From NCBI GenBank assembly GCA_017459985.1, contig JAFUBX010000026.1, forward strand, positions 1 to 64,000: DNA of 64,000 bases, given 5' to 3'. Positions 16,551-24,640 of the stretch are shown in pieces. A model generated the notes under the pieces. That model was given only the letters and a program-made list of their open reading frames with translations, made no database searches and had not been told where the DNA came from. Made by a program: the position numbers and the translations under genes. Positions within the stretch are counted from its first letter, which is position 1. Each line of letters begins with the position of its first letter. The DNA comes from Parasporobacterium sp. (GTDB lineage: Bacteria > Bacillota > Clostridia > Lachnospirales > Lachnospiraceae).

Positions 16551-19073
16551 TTAGAAACGATACTCATACGCTCCCGCCGGGACCTCGAAGGTTTCGTCCG
16601 GAAGCACAATCTGCGCGGTCACTCCTGCCGGGATCTGCACCTTCAGTGTCCCGTGGGGTGCCTTCTCAGGAGTATCTCCGCCGGCATCCTGCAGTTCCCA
16701 GCTGCACCGGATCGTCCGTTCCGGATCCGGCTGGCCATCCGGTGAAACTGGTGCTCCGGGGATCACCCGGCTCAGACTGCTTCTTCGGATTCCGCAGTCA
16801 AAATCCGGCGCGATCCGTACCCGGGCAAATCCCGGTTCCAGACCCTGAAGGCCGCCGATATGCCGGTACATGAAATCTCCTACGCAGCCGTAGGCATAAT
16901 GGTTATAGGAAGAATCCGTGACAGTGCCGTCCTCCAGGATGGCACGCCAGTTCTCCCAGATCGTGGTGGCACCGTTTTGGATCATATACAGCCAGGAAGG
17001 CGCCTTTGTGCTGAATAACAGCCGGAAGGCCACATCCTGGTATCCATTGTCATACAGAAGATCCAGGAGAAATCCGATGGAGGAAAATCCGCAGTCCAGC
17101 GTATATCCGCTCTCCCGGATCATGGTCACCAGACGGTCCAGCATACGCTGTTTCACCGTAGGATCCGTAACAGCACCGGACTTCAGCATGATCACATACA
17201 GACCCTGCAGCTGCAGATCCCCGGCATCCGGACCGCAATCCGGAGTTCTTCCTAAATCCGTTCCCTGTGCTCTGCATGCTGCGGCATGGACTCCGACCCG
17301 GCCGTCTTCATAGACATAGGCCGCCTGGATCGCGGTCCGGATCTGCTCCAGAAGGGCTTCATAATACAAGGCTCTCTCCTCTTTTCCCAGGATTTGGCAT
17401 ACCTGCGCCATGGCAGAGACAGCCATGGCATAATAGCAGGATCCGGTAATATCAGAGGTGGCCATGACTCCCTTCATCACGCCATCCGGTTCTTCCCGCA
17501 GAGACGGGATCAGCCAATCCCCGAAATGGAACCGTCCGTTCCACAGATACCCATGGGCCTGCTTCTCCACATAGGACAACCAGCGCTCCATGGTATCATA
17601 ATTATCGATCAGCACCTGAGGATCCCCATAGCTATGATACATCGCCAACGGCATGAAGATACAGCAGTCCGACCAGGCAGCTGAAGAATTGGTTCCGCCG
17701 CTCATGCCCCTCTGCATTTTCTCCTGGCAGGGATGATTGGGAACCACCACCGGAATCTCGCCATCCGGCAGCTGATCCACCCGCACCTGCCAGAGCCAGG
17801 TTCCCAGGAAATCCCGCAGATCATACAGAAACGCTCCTGTCCTGGTAAATATATTGATATCGCCGGTCCAGCCCAGCTTTTCCCTCTGGGGGCAGTCTGT
17901 CGGCACACTGATCATGTTGGAAATGGTACTGTTCTGGATCGCCGTCTGCAGAGCATTGATCATGTCATTGTCGGTTTCAAAGAATCCGATCTGAGCAAAG
18001 GGAGTTGCGTAGCAAACCGCCGTCAGCTCCAGGATCTCATCCTTTGCGATTCCGGAGATCCGCACATAGCGGAATCCGTGATAGGTGAAATGCGGCGTGA
18101 ATTCCTGTTCCCCGCCCCGGCAGAGGAACCGGTCCTTCTGATCCTTATAAAGGCCTTTGATATTGCTGTAGTAATTGCCCTCCCGGTCAAGCACCTCGCC
18201 ATGCTCCAGGGTGATCAGCGTTCCGGCAGCAGCCTTCACTCTGATCCGCACCACACCGGCCAGCACCTGTCCGAAATCCGCCACCAGCTCACCTTTGGGA
18301 TTGTCAATATAGGAAACTACGGGGATCTCCTTTACGGCCCGGATCCCGGGGATCGGCTGCGGGGTCAGCGTTTCCATATCATAGGATACGACCCGGCAGG
18401 GACTCCATACAGGATCCGGCACCTGGTTGCTGCGCTCATCATTGCCTGCGGTTCCATAGGCCTCCGGAGAACTGCGGAAGAACATCTCAGCATCCGGGCA
18501 GGCTCCATCCTGCATCTCTCCGATATACAGATCAGAGTATCGGATAAAGGATTCGCAGGAAAGAAACTGCTCATCCGATCCGATGACCCGGCTGCTTCCA
18601 TCGGGATAAGTAAGTTCCAGATCCATGAGAAATCCCAGGTGATCCCCGTAATTACAGCTGGATCCGCCCATTCCCAGACGTCCGATCCACCAACCGTCTC
18701 CCAGCAGAACATCCACATAGAGCCGGGAGCTTTCCAGGATCAGATCAGAGATGTCGTAGGTCTGGTACCAGATCAGCCGGTCATAATTGGTCGTCTCCGG
18801 CGCCAGGACCCGGGGATCCGCCTTTTCTCCATTGATATACAGATCATATACGCCATGGGCACAGGCATAGATTACAGCCTTCACCGGCAGTTCCCCTTTG
18901 TCATCCGTAAGCTCTGCCACCCGGCGCAGATGCTGGGCGCATTTCAGATGGGCTTCCGACGGGGCCCCGCTCTGCTCCGCCGCCACCATTTCCTCAAAGG
19001 TCAGCTCCGGTTCCCGGTAGGCCGGTTCCTGTACCGGCTCGATCCATTGTCCTGTCCACACTCTCTTTTCCAT
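16551..19073 (-). CDS. GH78 alpha-L-rhamnosidase, cytoplasmic
   Basis: This 840-residue enzyme hydrolyses terminal alpha-L-rhamnose from glycosides. No signal peptide is visible, so it acts on imported oligosaccharides or glycosides. N-terminal beta domains (residues 1-~330) contain VYDLYINGEK and DYDISDLI-like Bac_rhamnosid_N features; the alpha/alpha barrel (~360-740) has the family signature PTDCPQREKLGWTGD with the general-acid region, and GATTIWENW later. The C-terminal beta domain ends with APHGTLKVQIPAG. Start is the ATG at 19073 after GTGGAAAC, since the upstream 22 codons run through a palindrome. It follows the ABC transporter on the same strand, fitting uptake followed by hydrolysis. 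Confidence 0.93.
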   Translation of the reverse strand: MEKRVWTGQWIEPVQEPAYREPELTFEEMVAAEQSGAPSEAHLKCAQHLRRVAELTDDKGELPVKAVIYACAHGVYDLYINGEKADPRVLAPETTNYDRLIWYQTYDISDLILESSRLYVDVLLGDGWWIGRLGMGGSSCNYGDHLGFLMDLELTYPDGSSRVIGSDEQFLSCESFIRYSDLYIGEMQDGACPDAEMFFRSSPEAYGTAGNDERSNQVPDPVWSPCRVVSYDMETLTPQPIPGIRAVKEIPVVSYIDNPKGELVADFGQVLAGVVRIRVKAAAGTLITLEHGEVLDREGNYYSNIKGLYKDQKDRFLCRGGEQEFTPHFTYHGFRYVRISGIAKDEILELTAVCYATPFAQIGFFETDNDMINALQTAIQNSTISNMISVPTDCPQREKLGWTGDINIFTRTGAFLYDLRDFLGTWLWQVRVDQLPDGEIPVVVPNHPCQEKMQRGMSGGTNSSAAWSDCCIFMPLAMYHSYGDPQVLIDNYDTMERWLSYVEKQAHGYLWNGRFHFGDWLIPSLREEPDGVMKGVMATSDITGSCYYAMAVSAMAQVCQILGKEERALYYEALLEQIRTAIQAAYVYEDGRVGVHAAACRAQGTDLGRTPDCGPDAGDLQLQGLYVIMLKSGAVTDPTVKQRMLDRLVTMIRESGYTLDCGFSSIGFLLDLLYDNGYQDVAFRLLFSTKAPSWLYMIQNGATTIWENWRAILEDGTVTDSSYNHYAYGCVGDFMYRHIGGLQGLEPGFARVRIAPDFDCGIRRSSLSRVIPGAPVSPDGQPDPERTIRCSWELQDAGGDTPEKAPHGTLKVQIPAGVTAQIVLPDETFEVPAGAYEYRF

Positions 19074-19094
19074 GTTTCCACCCATTTTCCAAAA

Positions 19095-19126
19095 CAGGAG
19101 TGAAAAATAGGTATTTTTCACTCCTG
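19095..19126 (-). terminator. 32-bp perfect palindrome between importer and rhamnosidase genes
   Basis: CAGGAGTGAAAAATA-GG-TATTTTTCACTCCTG: 15-bp arms with a 2-nt centre. On the minus strand it is followed by TTTTGG, so it may be a partial terminator or an attenuator between the permease gene and GH78; an operator is the alternative. It lies 22 bp upstream of the GH78 ATG. Confidence 0.6.
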
Positions 19127-19187
19127 TGATTGTCACCATGTATTCTTAATCCCGGGACCAATCCGTCAGATTGCTCCGATCCGATGA

Positions 19188-20210
19188 TCAGCCCTGGTTT
19201 GCCTTTGCGGTAATGCCCTTCGCCATGTTGGCTTTTTCCAGTTTCTCCCGGAACATCTTCGCTTCCACCAGCTTGTAGGAGTTACTGGAGTAGATCAGGA
19301 ATGCGCAGACCACGAGGCCGTTGATCACGGTCATCAGGGAACTGGAAGCACCCAGAGCGGACAGGCCGGAGGTCAGGAACGCCTGAACCACAGCACCCAT
19401 AAATACAGCAATCGGCTGGGAAGAATATCTTCCGAAGATCGATCCGATAAACATCGGAAGGAAAGCACTCATAAAGTAGGAAGAGGAAGAAAGTCCCGTT
19501 TCCGGAGAGATCATACCGTACTTGCTCAGGTAGACACATCCGGCAAGACCCAGCAGAGCGCCTGCAATCACATAACAGATCACGGCATTTTTCTTCTCCC
19601 GGATACCGACGTCCACGGCGATCTTCTGTCCGCCCGCCAGAGCCCTGCGGTTGTATCCGATCTTGGAATAATCGTAGACAATCACCAGCAGGATCAGAAC
19701 AATGACCATCAGGATTATATTGTTCGGGAAGGAGGAGAAGATCAGATAATTCATCTTACCGATCAGTCTGAGGCCCTTCGCATTGTTGTACATAAATCCG
19801 ATTGCCTCATAGATCATGGCAAGTCCCAGAGATACCACCATCGGCGGGAGTCCCAGGATGACATATACCAAACCGGAGACCAGTCCGCATAATGCTGCCA
19901 GGATCATGACACAGGCCAGCATACCGAAGGCGCCCAGGCCCCATTTATAAGCCAGATCTCCTCCGATGATCGTGGACAGCACCAGGGTGGAACCAATGGC
20001 GAAGTCAAAACGCCCGGTCTGCAGGTTGATGGTCATGGCCTGGGAGATCAGGCAGGAGTATACAGACGTATAGATGATCGTCTGCAGATCCATGCCGACA
20101 CCGAAGCCTGTGTTCCCTGTCAGTCTGGTAAGGATAAAGAACAGCAGATACGTCGCTACCGGCAATACCAGTGTCATGCCTATGTTTTTTAATATCTTTT
20201 TCGATTTCAT
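19188..20210 (-). CDS. Sugar ABC transporter permease (RbsC-like)
   Basis: A 340-residue inner-membrane permease with eight to ten hydrophobic segments, of the ribose/galactose/xylose branched family. Characteristic stretches are INLQTGRFDFAIGS, the conserved ALGLPPMVVSLG-like loop (VILGLPPMVVSLGLAMIYE) and the coupling region RALAGGQKIAVDVGIR. It is the last transport gene of the ATPase-permease-binding protein-permease set, separated from the binding-protein gene by 129 bp containing a GC-rich hairpin. GGAGGG lies 13 bp before the ATG. Its partner is the second permease at 21862; having two distinct permeases argues for a heterodimeric channel. Rhamnose or a rhamnoside is the likely cargo from context. 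Confidence 0.9.
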   Translation of the reverse strand: MKSKKILKNIGMTLVLPVATYLLFFILTRLTGNTGFGVGMDLQTIIYTSVYSCLISQAMTINLQTGRFDFAIGSTLVLSTIIGGDLAYKWGLGAFGMLACVMILAALCGLVSGLVYVILGLPPMVVSLGLAMIYEAIGFMYNNAKGLRLIGKMNYLIFSSFPNNIILMVIVLILLVIVYDYSKIGYNRRALAGGQKIAVDVGIREKKNAVICYVIAGALLGLAGCVYLSKYGMISPETGLSSSSYFMSAFLPMFIGSIFGRYSSQPIAVFMGAVVQAFLTSGLSALGASSSLMTVINGLVVCAFLIYSSNSYKLVEAKMFREKLEKANMAKGITAKANQG

Positions 20211-20300
20211 AATCTGTCACCAGCCCTCCTTCGGACATTTGCATGTCGGGTTCGGGGTTTTCATATCTTATGAGTAATTTTCTTCTTAATTATTATGATC

Positions 20301-20328
20301 CCGGCGGAGACGGGATGCCCCCGCCGGA
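20301..20328 (-). terminator. GC-rich hairpin after the binding-protein gene
   Basis: CCGGCGG and CCGCCGG pair around a 13-14 nt loop, 12 bp beyond the stop at 20340. The T run is weak, so partial termination or mRNA stabilisation is more likely than a hard stop, giving more binding protein than downstream permease. Confidence 0.55.
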
Positions 20329-20339
20329 ATAGTCATATG

Positions 20340-21821
20340 TTACTGAATCTTAGCCAGTGCTTCATCCAGTGTCAGGTTGAATACTTCTTCATAAGTATCA
20401 GAGGTAGCTGCAGGATTCAGGCCCTTCAGAGTCTTTGCGAAATCCTCTGCGGATACGAAGAAGTTGCCGGCTGCATGATACTCATAAATGGCATCCATCT
20501 GCTCAGCTTCGGTAATGGTCCAGCGGGTAACCGGGATAACCAGCGGATGTCCATCCTGTTTGGTCATATCGTCATAACCCATTGCTGCATTGATTGCCAT
20601 CGGAAGGTATACGCCGAAGACAGTCTCTTCACAGTCATAAACCACGGTCTGCACAACGCCCATATCAAAGAAGTCTTTGTAGGTTTCATTTGCTTCGCCG
20701 ATGGCTGCAAGGCCGATTTGCTTACCGGATTCCATAACGGGCTGGAACCACATAGCTACGTTGAAGGAAGATACAACAGCGTCATAATCGCCAGCGATAA
20801 CTGCGGTCTGCTGTGCTGCAAACTCGTCGGTTCCCGGCCATCCGGATACCAGGTCTGCATCAGAGAAGTTGTCATAGCCGGCTGCTGTCAGTCCATCAAT
20901 AAAACCATCTTTACGATCAACAAACATCTGAACGCCGAAGGATGCGCCGCCTTCGCAGTATGCAATGTGCTGATAGCCCTTCTGAGCCATCGCATAACCC
21001 AGAGCATAGCCGCCCAGATAATCGCCATTGTGATCGCCTTCCACTTCCAGATCACTCTTCAGTGTGTAAGAACCTACATAGTTGTCATAATCTGCCAGTT
21101 CCGGTCTCTGATCATAACCAACGCCGCCGACACCGCCGGCATAGAACATGCCATGCGCCTGTGCTTCTTTTACGGTCTCGGTTTCAGCAATGTTGTAATA
21201 GCCAAAGTATGCTTTGCATCCGGCTGCGGCTGCAGAGTCAACGAATGCAATCTCATCTTCTGCGCTTGCGATGGATTCGGAATACATGAACTTGATGTTG
21301 AAGTTCTGCTCCAGATAATCATTGTACTCACGCATAGCCAGGAACTGCTCGTCTGTGGTGTCATAAACAGCCATAGCGACCTTCAGTTCTTCTTCCGGCC
21401 AGGATCTGTCAAATGCATAGTCGATGACAACGTCTTCTGCCGGAGCTGCGTCTTCTGCAACTGCTTCTTCCGCAGGAGCTTCGCCACCGATCGGAGTCCA
21501 GGGTTCTTCGCTTGCAACAGCATCGTCCCAGATCAGCTGGGCGTCGCCTGCCACAAATCCGGTCAGGTCATAATCAACGGTTACGATACCGTCATCAATG
21601 GTTCCTTCCAGGATCTGATCTTCATCAAAGCACTCGAATGTAATATAGAAAGCACTCTGATCATCATTGGTGGCTGCGGTGATCTCAGCATCACCGAAAC
21701 CATAGGTTCCGTCAAATACTTTTACCTGCGTATAATCTGCCGGAATCTCTTCTGCCATGACGGCACCGGCCAGGGCAAATACCATGACTGCTGCCAGTAC
21801 TAATGCAATAAGTTTCTTCAT
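20340..21821 (-). CDS. Sugar-binding protein of the ABC importer, with shared N-terminal cassette
   Basis: A 493-residue secreted substrate-binding protein. Residues 1-~26 are a signal peptide without a lipobox cysteine. Residues ~27-115 are the cassette shared with the esterases at 5965 and 10558, differing from paralogue 1 at about 15 of 90 positions. After an alanine/glutamate linker (PAEEAVAEDAAPAEDV) comes a type-1 periplasmic-binding (RbsB-like) fold: WPEEELKVAMAVYDTTDEQF opens it and YQHIAYCEGGASFG, LVSGWPGTDEF and MGVVQTVVYDCEET follow. Gram-positive binding proteins are normally lipoproteins; here the cassette may replace the lipid anchor. AGGAGG precedes the ATG. Substrate inferred from rhamnose genes around it. 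Confidence 0.88.
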   Translation of the reverse strand: MKKLIALVLAAVMVFALAGAVMAEEIPADYTQVKVFDGTYGFGDAEITAATNDDQSAFYITFECFDEDQILEGTIDDGIVTVDYDLTGFVAGDAQLIWDDAVASEEPWTPIGGEAPAEEAVAEDAAPAEDVVIDYAFDRSWPEEELKVAMAVYDTTDEQFLAMREYNDYLEQNFNIKFMYSESIASAEDEIAFVDSAAAAGCKAYFGYYNIAETETVKEAQAHGMFYAGGVGGVGYDQRPELADYDNYVGSYTLKSDLEVEGDHNGDYLGGYALGYAMAQKGYQHIAYCEGGASFGVQMFVDRKDGFIDGLTAAGYDNFSDADLVSGWPGTDEFAAQQTAVIAGDYDAVVSSFNVAMWFQPVMESGKQIGLAAIGEANETYKDFFDMGVVQTVVYDCEETVFGVYLPMAINAAMGYDDMTKQDGHPLVIPVTRWTITEAEQMDAIYEYHAAGNFFVSAEDFAKTLKGLNPAATSDTYEEVFNLTLDEALAKIQ

Positions 21822-21861
21822 TGAGTTTACCTCCTGATAAATTAATTTATGTTGCTGTTTA

Positions 21862-22851
21862 TTAGCGTGGCAGCAGCTTGCCCCTGTAACTCAAGCTGGA
21901 TACCAAAACTACGACAATAAATACGATACCACGGATGATCTGGACTTCACCGGTATTCAGTCCCAGGATCACCAGACCGCTGTTCAGTACCGTGATAGTG
22001 ATGGAACCGATCAGACCTGCGCTGATCTTGGAACGGGGGCCGCCGGAAAGAGGCATGCCGCCGAGGACCAGAGCAACCATAACATCATTGCCCACGCTGC
22101 CGGCGGTGGTGGCGCCGACGGTCCTGGTACGGAGCATCAGCAGGAACGCTGCAATGGCGATTCCGATGGCTCCGATGATAAATACGGTGAATGTGGTCTT
22201 GGTCTTGGAGATGCCGCTCTGCTTGGCTGCAAAGACATTTCCGCCCATGTTCTTGGCCTTCGGTCCGATCGGGGTGTACCGGAACGCGATCAGACAGAGG
22301 ATAAAGAACACTGCCAGACAGATCACGGAGATGATGGACATCTGGGTGAAATCCAGTTCCGGGATAGGTTTCACGGCATTTTTCAGAAGCACCGTGGTCT
22401 CCTTGCCCATGATCACCAGTACGATAGCTGAGAAGATGGACCCCAGGATGATGGTGAAGATAAAGAACGGGACATTCACAAAGGAAGCCAGGGTGGCCTT
22501 GATGCATCCCAGGCCAAGGGATACGGCCAGGATCACGATGGCGCCGACGAACAGGCTGCCGGAGCTGATGGTTGCCATGGCTCCCAGCACCGCTGAGAAG
22601 CATAAGGCCCCTCCGACGGCCATATCAAAGTAGCCTGCGGCAAATACGAACACCGCACCGATGGTGCACATGGCTGTGGTGATGACGTTATTGGCCATTG
22701 CCTGAATGTTGGTGCCGTTCAGTAATGCGCCTCCGGTCAGGATATAGAACACAACCACCACCAGCACCAGGCCGATGTACGGGGCCATATCGCCGATCAG
22801 CCGTGCATTCACTTTGGAAGGCTTTTTGGTTTTAACAGCTGCCTCTGACAT
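21862..22851 (-). CDS. Sugar ABC transporter permease (RbsC-like), second subunit
   Basis: A 329-residue membrane permease of the same branched sugar family as the one at 19188 but clearly not a recent copy. Signs are VFAAGYFDMAVGGALCFSAV, ATLASFVNVPFFIFTIILGS, the coupling region KNMGGNVFAAKQSGI and VALVLGGMPLSGGPRSKISAG. The N-terminus (KTKKPSKVNARLIGDM) is cytoplasmic. It lies 13 bp after the ATPase gene and 40 bp before the binding-protein gene; AGGAGG precedes the ATG. Confidence 0.9.
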   Translation of the reverse strand: MSEAAVKTKKPSKVNARLIGDMAPYIGLVLVVVVFYILTGGALLNGTNIQAMANNVITTAMCTIGAVFVFAAGYFDMAVGGALCFSAVLGAMATISSGSLFVGAIVILAVSLGLGCIKATLASFVNVPFFIFTIILGSIFSAIVLVIMGKETTVLLKNAVKPIPELDFTQMSIISVICLAVFFILCLIAFRYTPIGPKAKNMGGNVFAAKQSGISKTKTTFTVFIIGAIGIAIAAFLLMLRTRTVGATTAGSVGNDVMVALVLGGMPLSGGPRSKISAGLIGSITITVLNSGLVILGLNTGEVQIIRGIVFIVVVLVSSLSYRGKLLPR

Positions 22852-22864
22852 TTTGACTTCCTCC

Positions 22865-24373
22865 TTAAATCATGACTTCGATGATATCGTTTTCATTCAG
22901 GTCTTCGCTCCGGAAGAACTCTCCGGACTGCTGGCCGTCCTTCAGGATCAGCAGGCGGTCGCACATACCGATCAGCTCTGCCATTTCCTCGGATATCATG
23001 ATGATTGATTTTCCTGCAAGCCGCATCTCATTGATCAATGCGTACATGGCTGCCTTGACGCCGATATCCACACCACGGGTCGGGCAGTCCAGGATCAGGA
23101 TGTCGCATTCCCGGCCGATCCATTTGCCGAATACGACCTTCTGCTTATTACCGCCGGACAGATACTGCACGTCCTGCTTCACCGAGGCACACTTGATGCT
23201 CAGATCCTTCACCTGCTTGTCAACGTATTTCTTTGTATCGGAGGGCATCAGGAAAATGCCCTTTTTCAGTTTGTCATAGCCTGCGGATACGATGTTGTCC
23301 GCGATGCTCTCCGTAAGGACCAGGGCTTCCTTGTCTCTGTCCTTGGATACATAGCCCAGTCCGTGTTTCATGGCGTTCAGGGCAGTGGTGATCTTTTCGC
23401 CGGAAGCCACATGGGTCACCGTGCCGCGCAGAACCGGGGTCTCGCCGAAGCAGGCCTTGCCCAGCTCATGCATGCCGCAGTGGGACAGACCGCCGATGCC
23501 CAGGATCTCGCCTTTGTGAAGTTCCATGGAGAAGTTCATCAGCATGCCTTCCCCGGTGGTCACATCATCCACCTTCAGCACCACTTCATCGGAGATCGGA
23601 GTACCGTAGTCGCTGCGGTAATAATCCCCGGTCATCTCACGGCCGACCATGTATTTCTTGATCAGGTCTTCATCGAAGTCTTCTTTATCTAAAGTAGCAA
23701 TGAAATTGCCGTCCCGGAGCACTGTCAGGGTATCGCAAATCTCCATCAGTTCCTCCAGGTCGTGGGAGATAAAGACGACAGCCTTATCATCATCCCGCAT
23801 CTTCTTCATGATATCGTAGATGATCTCACGTCCGGACTGGGACAGCGCCGTGGTGGTCTCGTCCACCACCAGCATCTCCGGCTTCATATAAACCGTCTTG
23901 GCGATCTCCACCAGCTTGCGGTCCTGCATATTCAGAGACTCAATCGGAGCAGCCGGATCCACGTTGGTAAGGCCGATATTCTCCAGGACCTTCCGGGCTT
24001 CTTCCTGCATCTTTCTCCGGCTGATCAGCACCTTGCCGAACTTCTTCTCCTCTCCGAGGAAAATGTTCTCTGCCACGCTGATGCCCGGAACGGTACCCTG
24101 TTCCTGTACGATCATGCCGATGCCGCATTCGATGCCTTCGATCATGGAAGATGGATGATGCGGCTGTCCCTTGAAGAACATTTCTCCGCTGGTGGGCGGC
24201 TGCATGCCGGCGGCAATGGAAGTGATGGTGGACTTACCGGAACCGTTCTCGCCGATCAGACCGGTGATCTGTCCGCGGTAGATCTTGAAATCAACAGCAT
24301 TCAGAGCCACGGTAGGTCCGAAATGCTTGGTCAATTTCCTGGTTTCTAAGATTAATTCGCCCCTTTGAGCCAT
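22865..24373 (-). CDS. Tandem-ATPase sugar ABC transporter subunit (RbsA/MglA-like)
   Basis: A 502-residue cytoplasmic protein with two nucleotide-binding domains that drives the two permeases. Domain 1 (~residues 5-240) has Walker A GENGSGKST, a Q-loop (MIVQEQGT) and Walker B MLVVDETTTAL. Domain 2 (~250-500) has a degenerate Walker A (GGLSHCGMHEL), as usual for this family, the signature LSGGNKQKVVFGKW and ILDCPTRGVDIG. In domain 1 the signature is weak (SLNMQDRKLVEIA). The ATG at 24373 lies 8 bp after AGAGG; a GTG three codons earlier is less likely. It is the first gene of the importer operon, divergent from the AraC-GH39 regulator. Confidence 0.93.
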   Translation of the reverse strand: MAQRGELILETRKLTKHFGPTVALNAVDFKIYRGQITGLIGENGSGKSTITSIAAGMQPPTSGEMFFKGQPHHPSSMIEGIECGIGMIVQEQGTVPGISVAENIFLGEEKKFGKVLISRRKMQEEARKVLENIGLTNVDPAAPIESLNMQDRKLVEIAKTVYMKPEMLVVDETTTALSQSGREIIYDIMKKMRDDDKAVVFISHDLEELMEICDTLTVLRDGNFIATLDKEDFDEDLIKKYMVGREMTGDYYRSDYGTPISDEVVLKVDDVTTGEGMLMNFSMELHKGEILGIGGLSHCGMHELGKACFGETPVLRGTVTHVASGEKITTALNAMKHGLGYVSKDRDKEALVLTESIADNIVSAGYDKLKKGIFLMPSDTKKYVDKQVKDLSIKCASVKQDVQYLSGGNKQKVVFGKWIGRECDILILDCPTRGVDIGVKAAMYALINEMRLAGKSIIMISEEMAELIGMCDRLLILKDGQQSGEFFRSEDLNENDIIEVMI

Positions 24374-24587
24374 TTTAAGCACCTCTTTTAAAAATGCACA
24401 AAATAAGTTTTAAAACAACAATTTTCTATAGTGAATTATACCAATTAATTGTCAACAGAAAATCCTTTTTTTTAGTCAGAACCCGGAAATTTAAAAAGCA
24501 TTTTTATGTTCAAATTGTGAACGAACTTATATTTCTTCCCTTATATGCTTTTTCAATATTAAAAAACTTCTATTTTTGATCGCAGAC

Positions 24588-24596
24588 TGTTATAAT
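24588..24596 (+). promoter_or_regulatory. Extended -10 promoter for the AraC-GH39 gene
   Basis: TGTTATAAT is an extended -10 about 45 bp before the ATG at 24641; no convincing -35 at 17 bp. The rest of the 267-bp intergenic region is AT-rich. On the minus strand a TTGACA (24450-24455) and TATAAT (24434-24439) lie only 10 bp apart, too close to be one promoter, and I cannot assign the importer promoter precisely. Confidence 0.55.
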
Positions 24597-24640
24597 AGGG
24601 AATAACAGAAGCATTTTCAATATCAAGAGGTATAAAATTC

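Noticed and set aside
24434..24455. Promoter TTGACA/TATAAT for the importer operon
   Set aside because: The two hexamers are only 10 bp apart on the minus strand, too close to work together.
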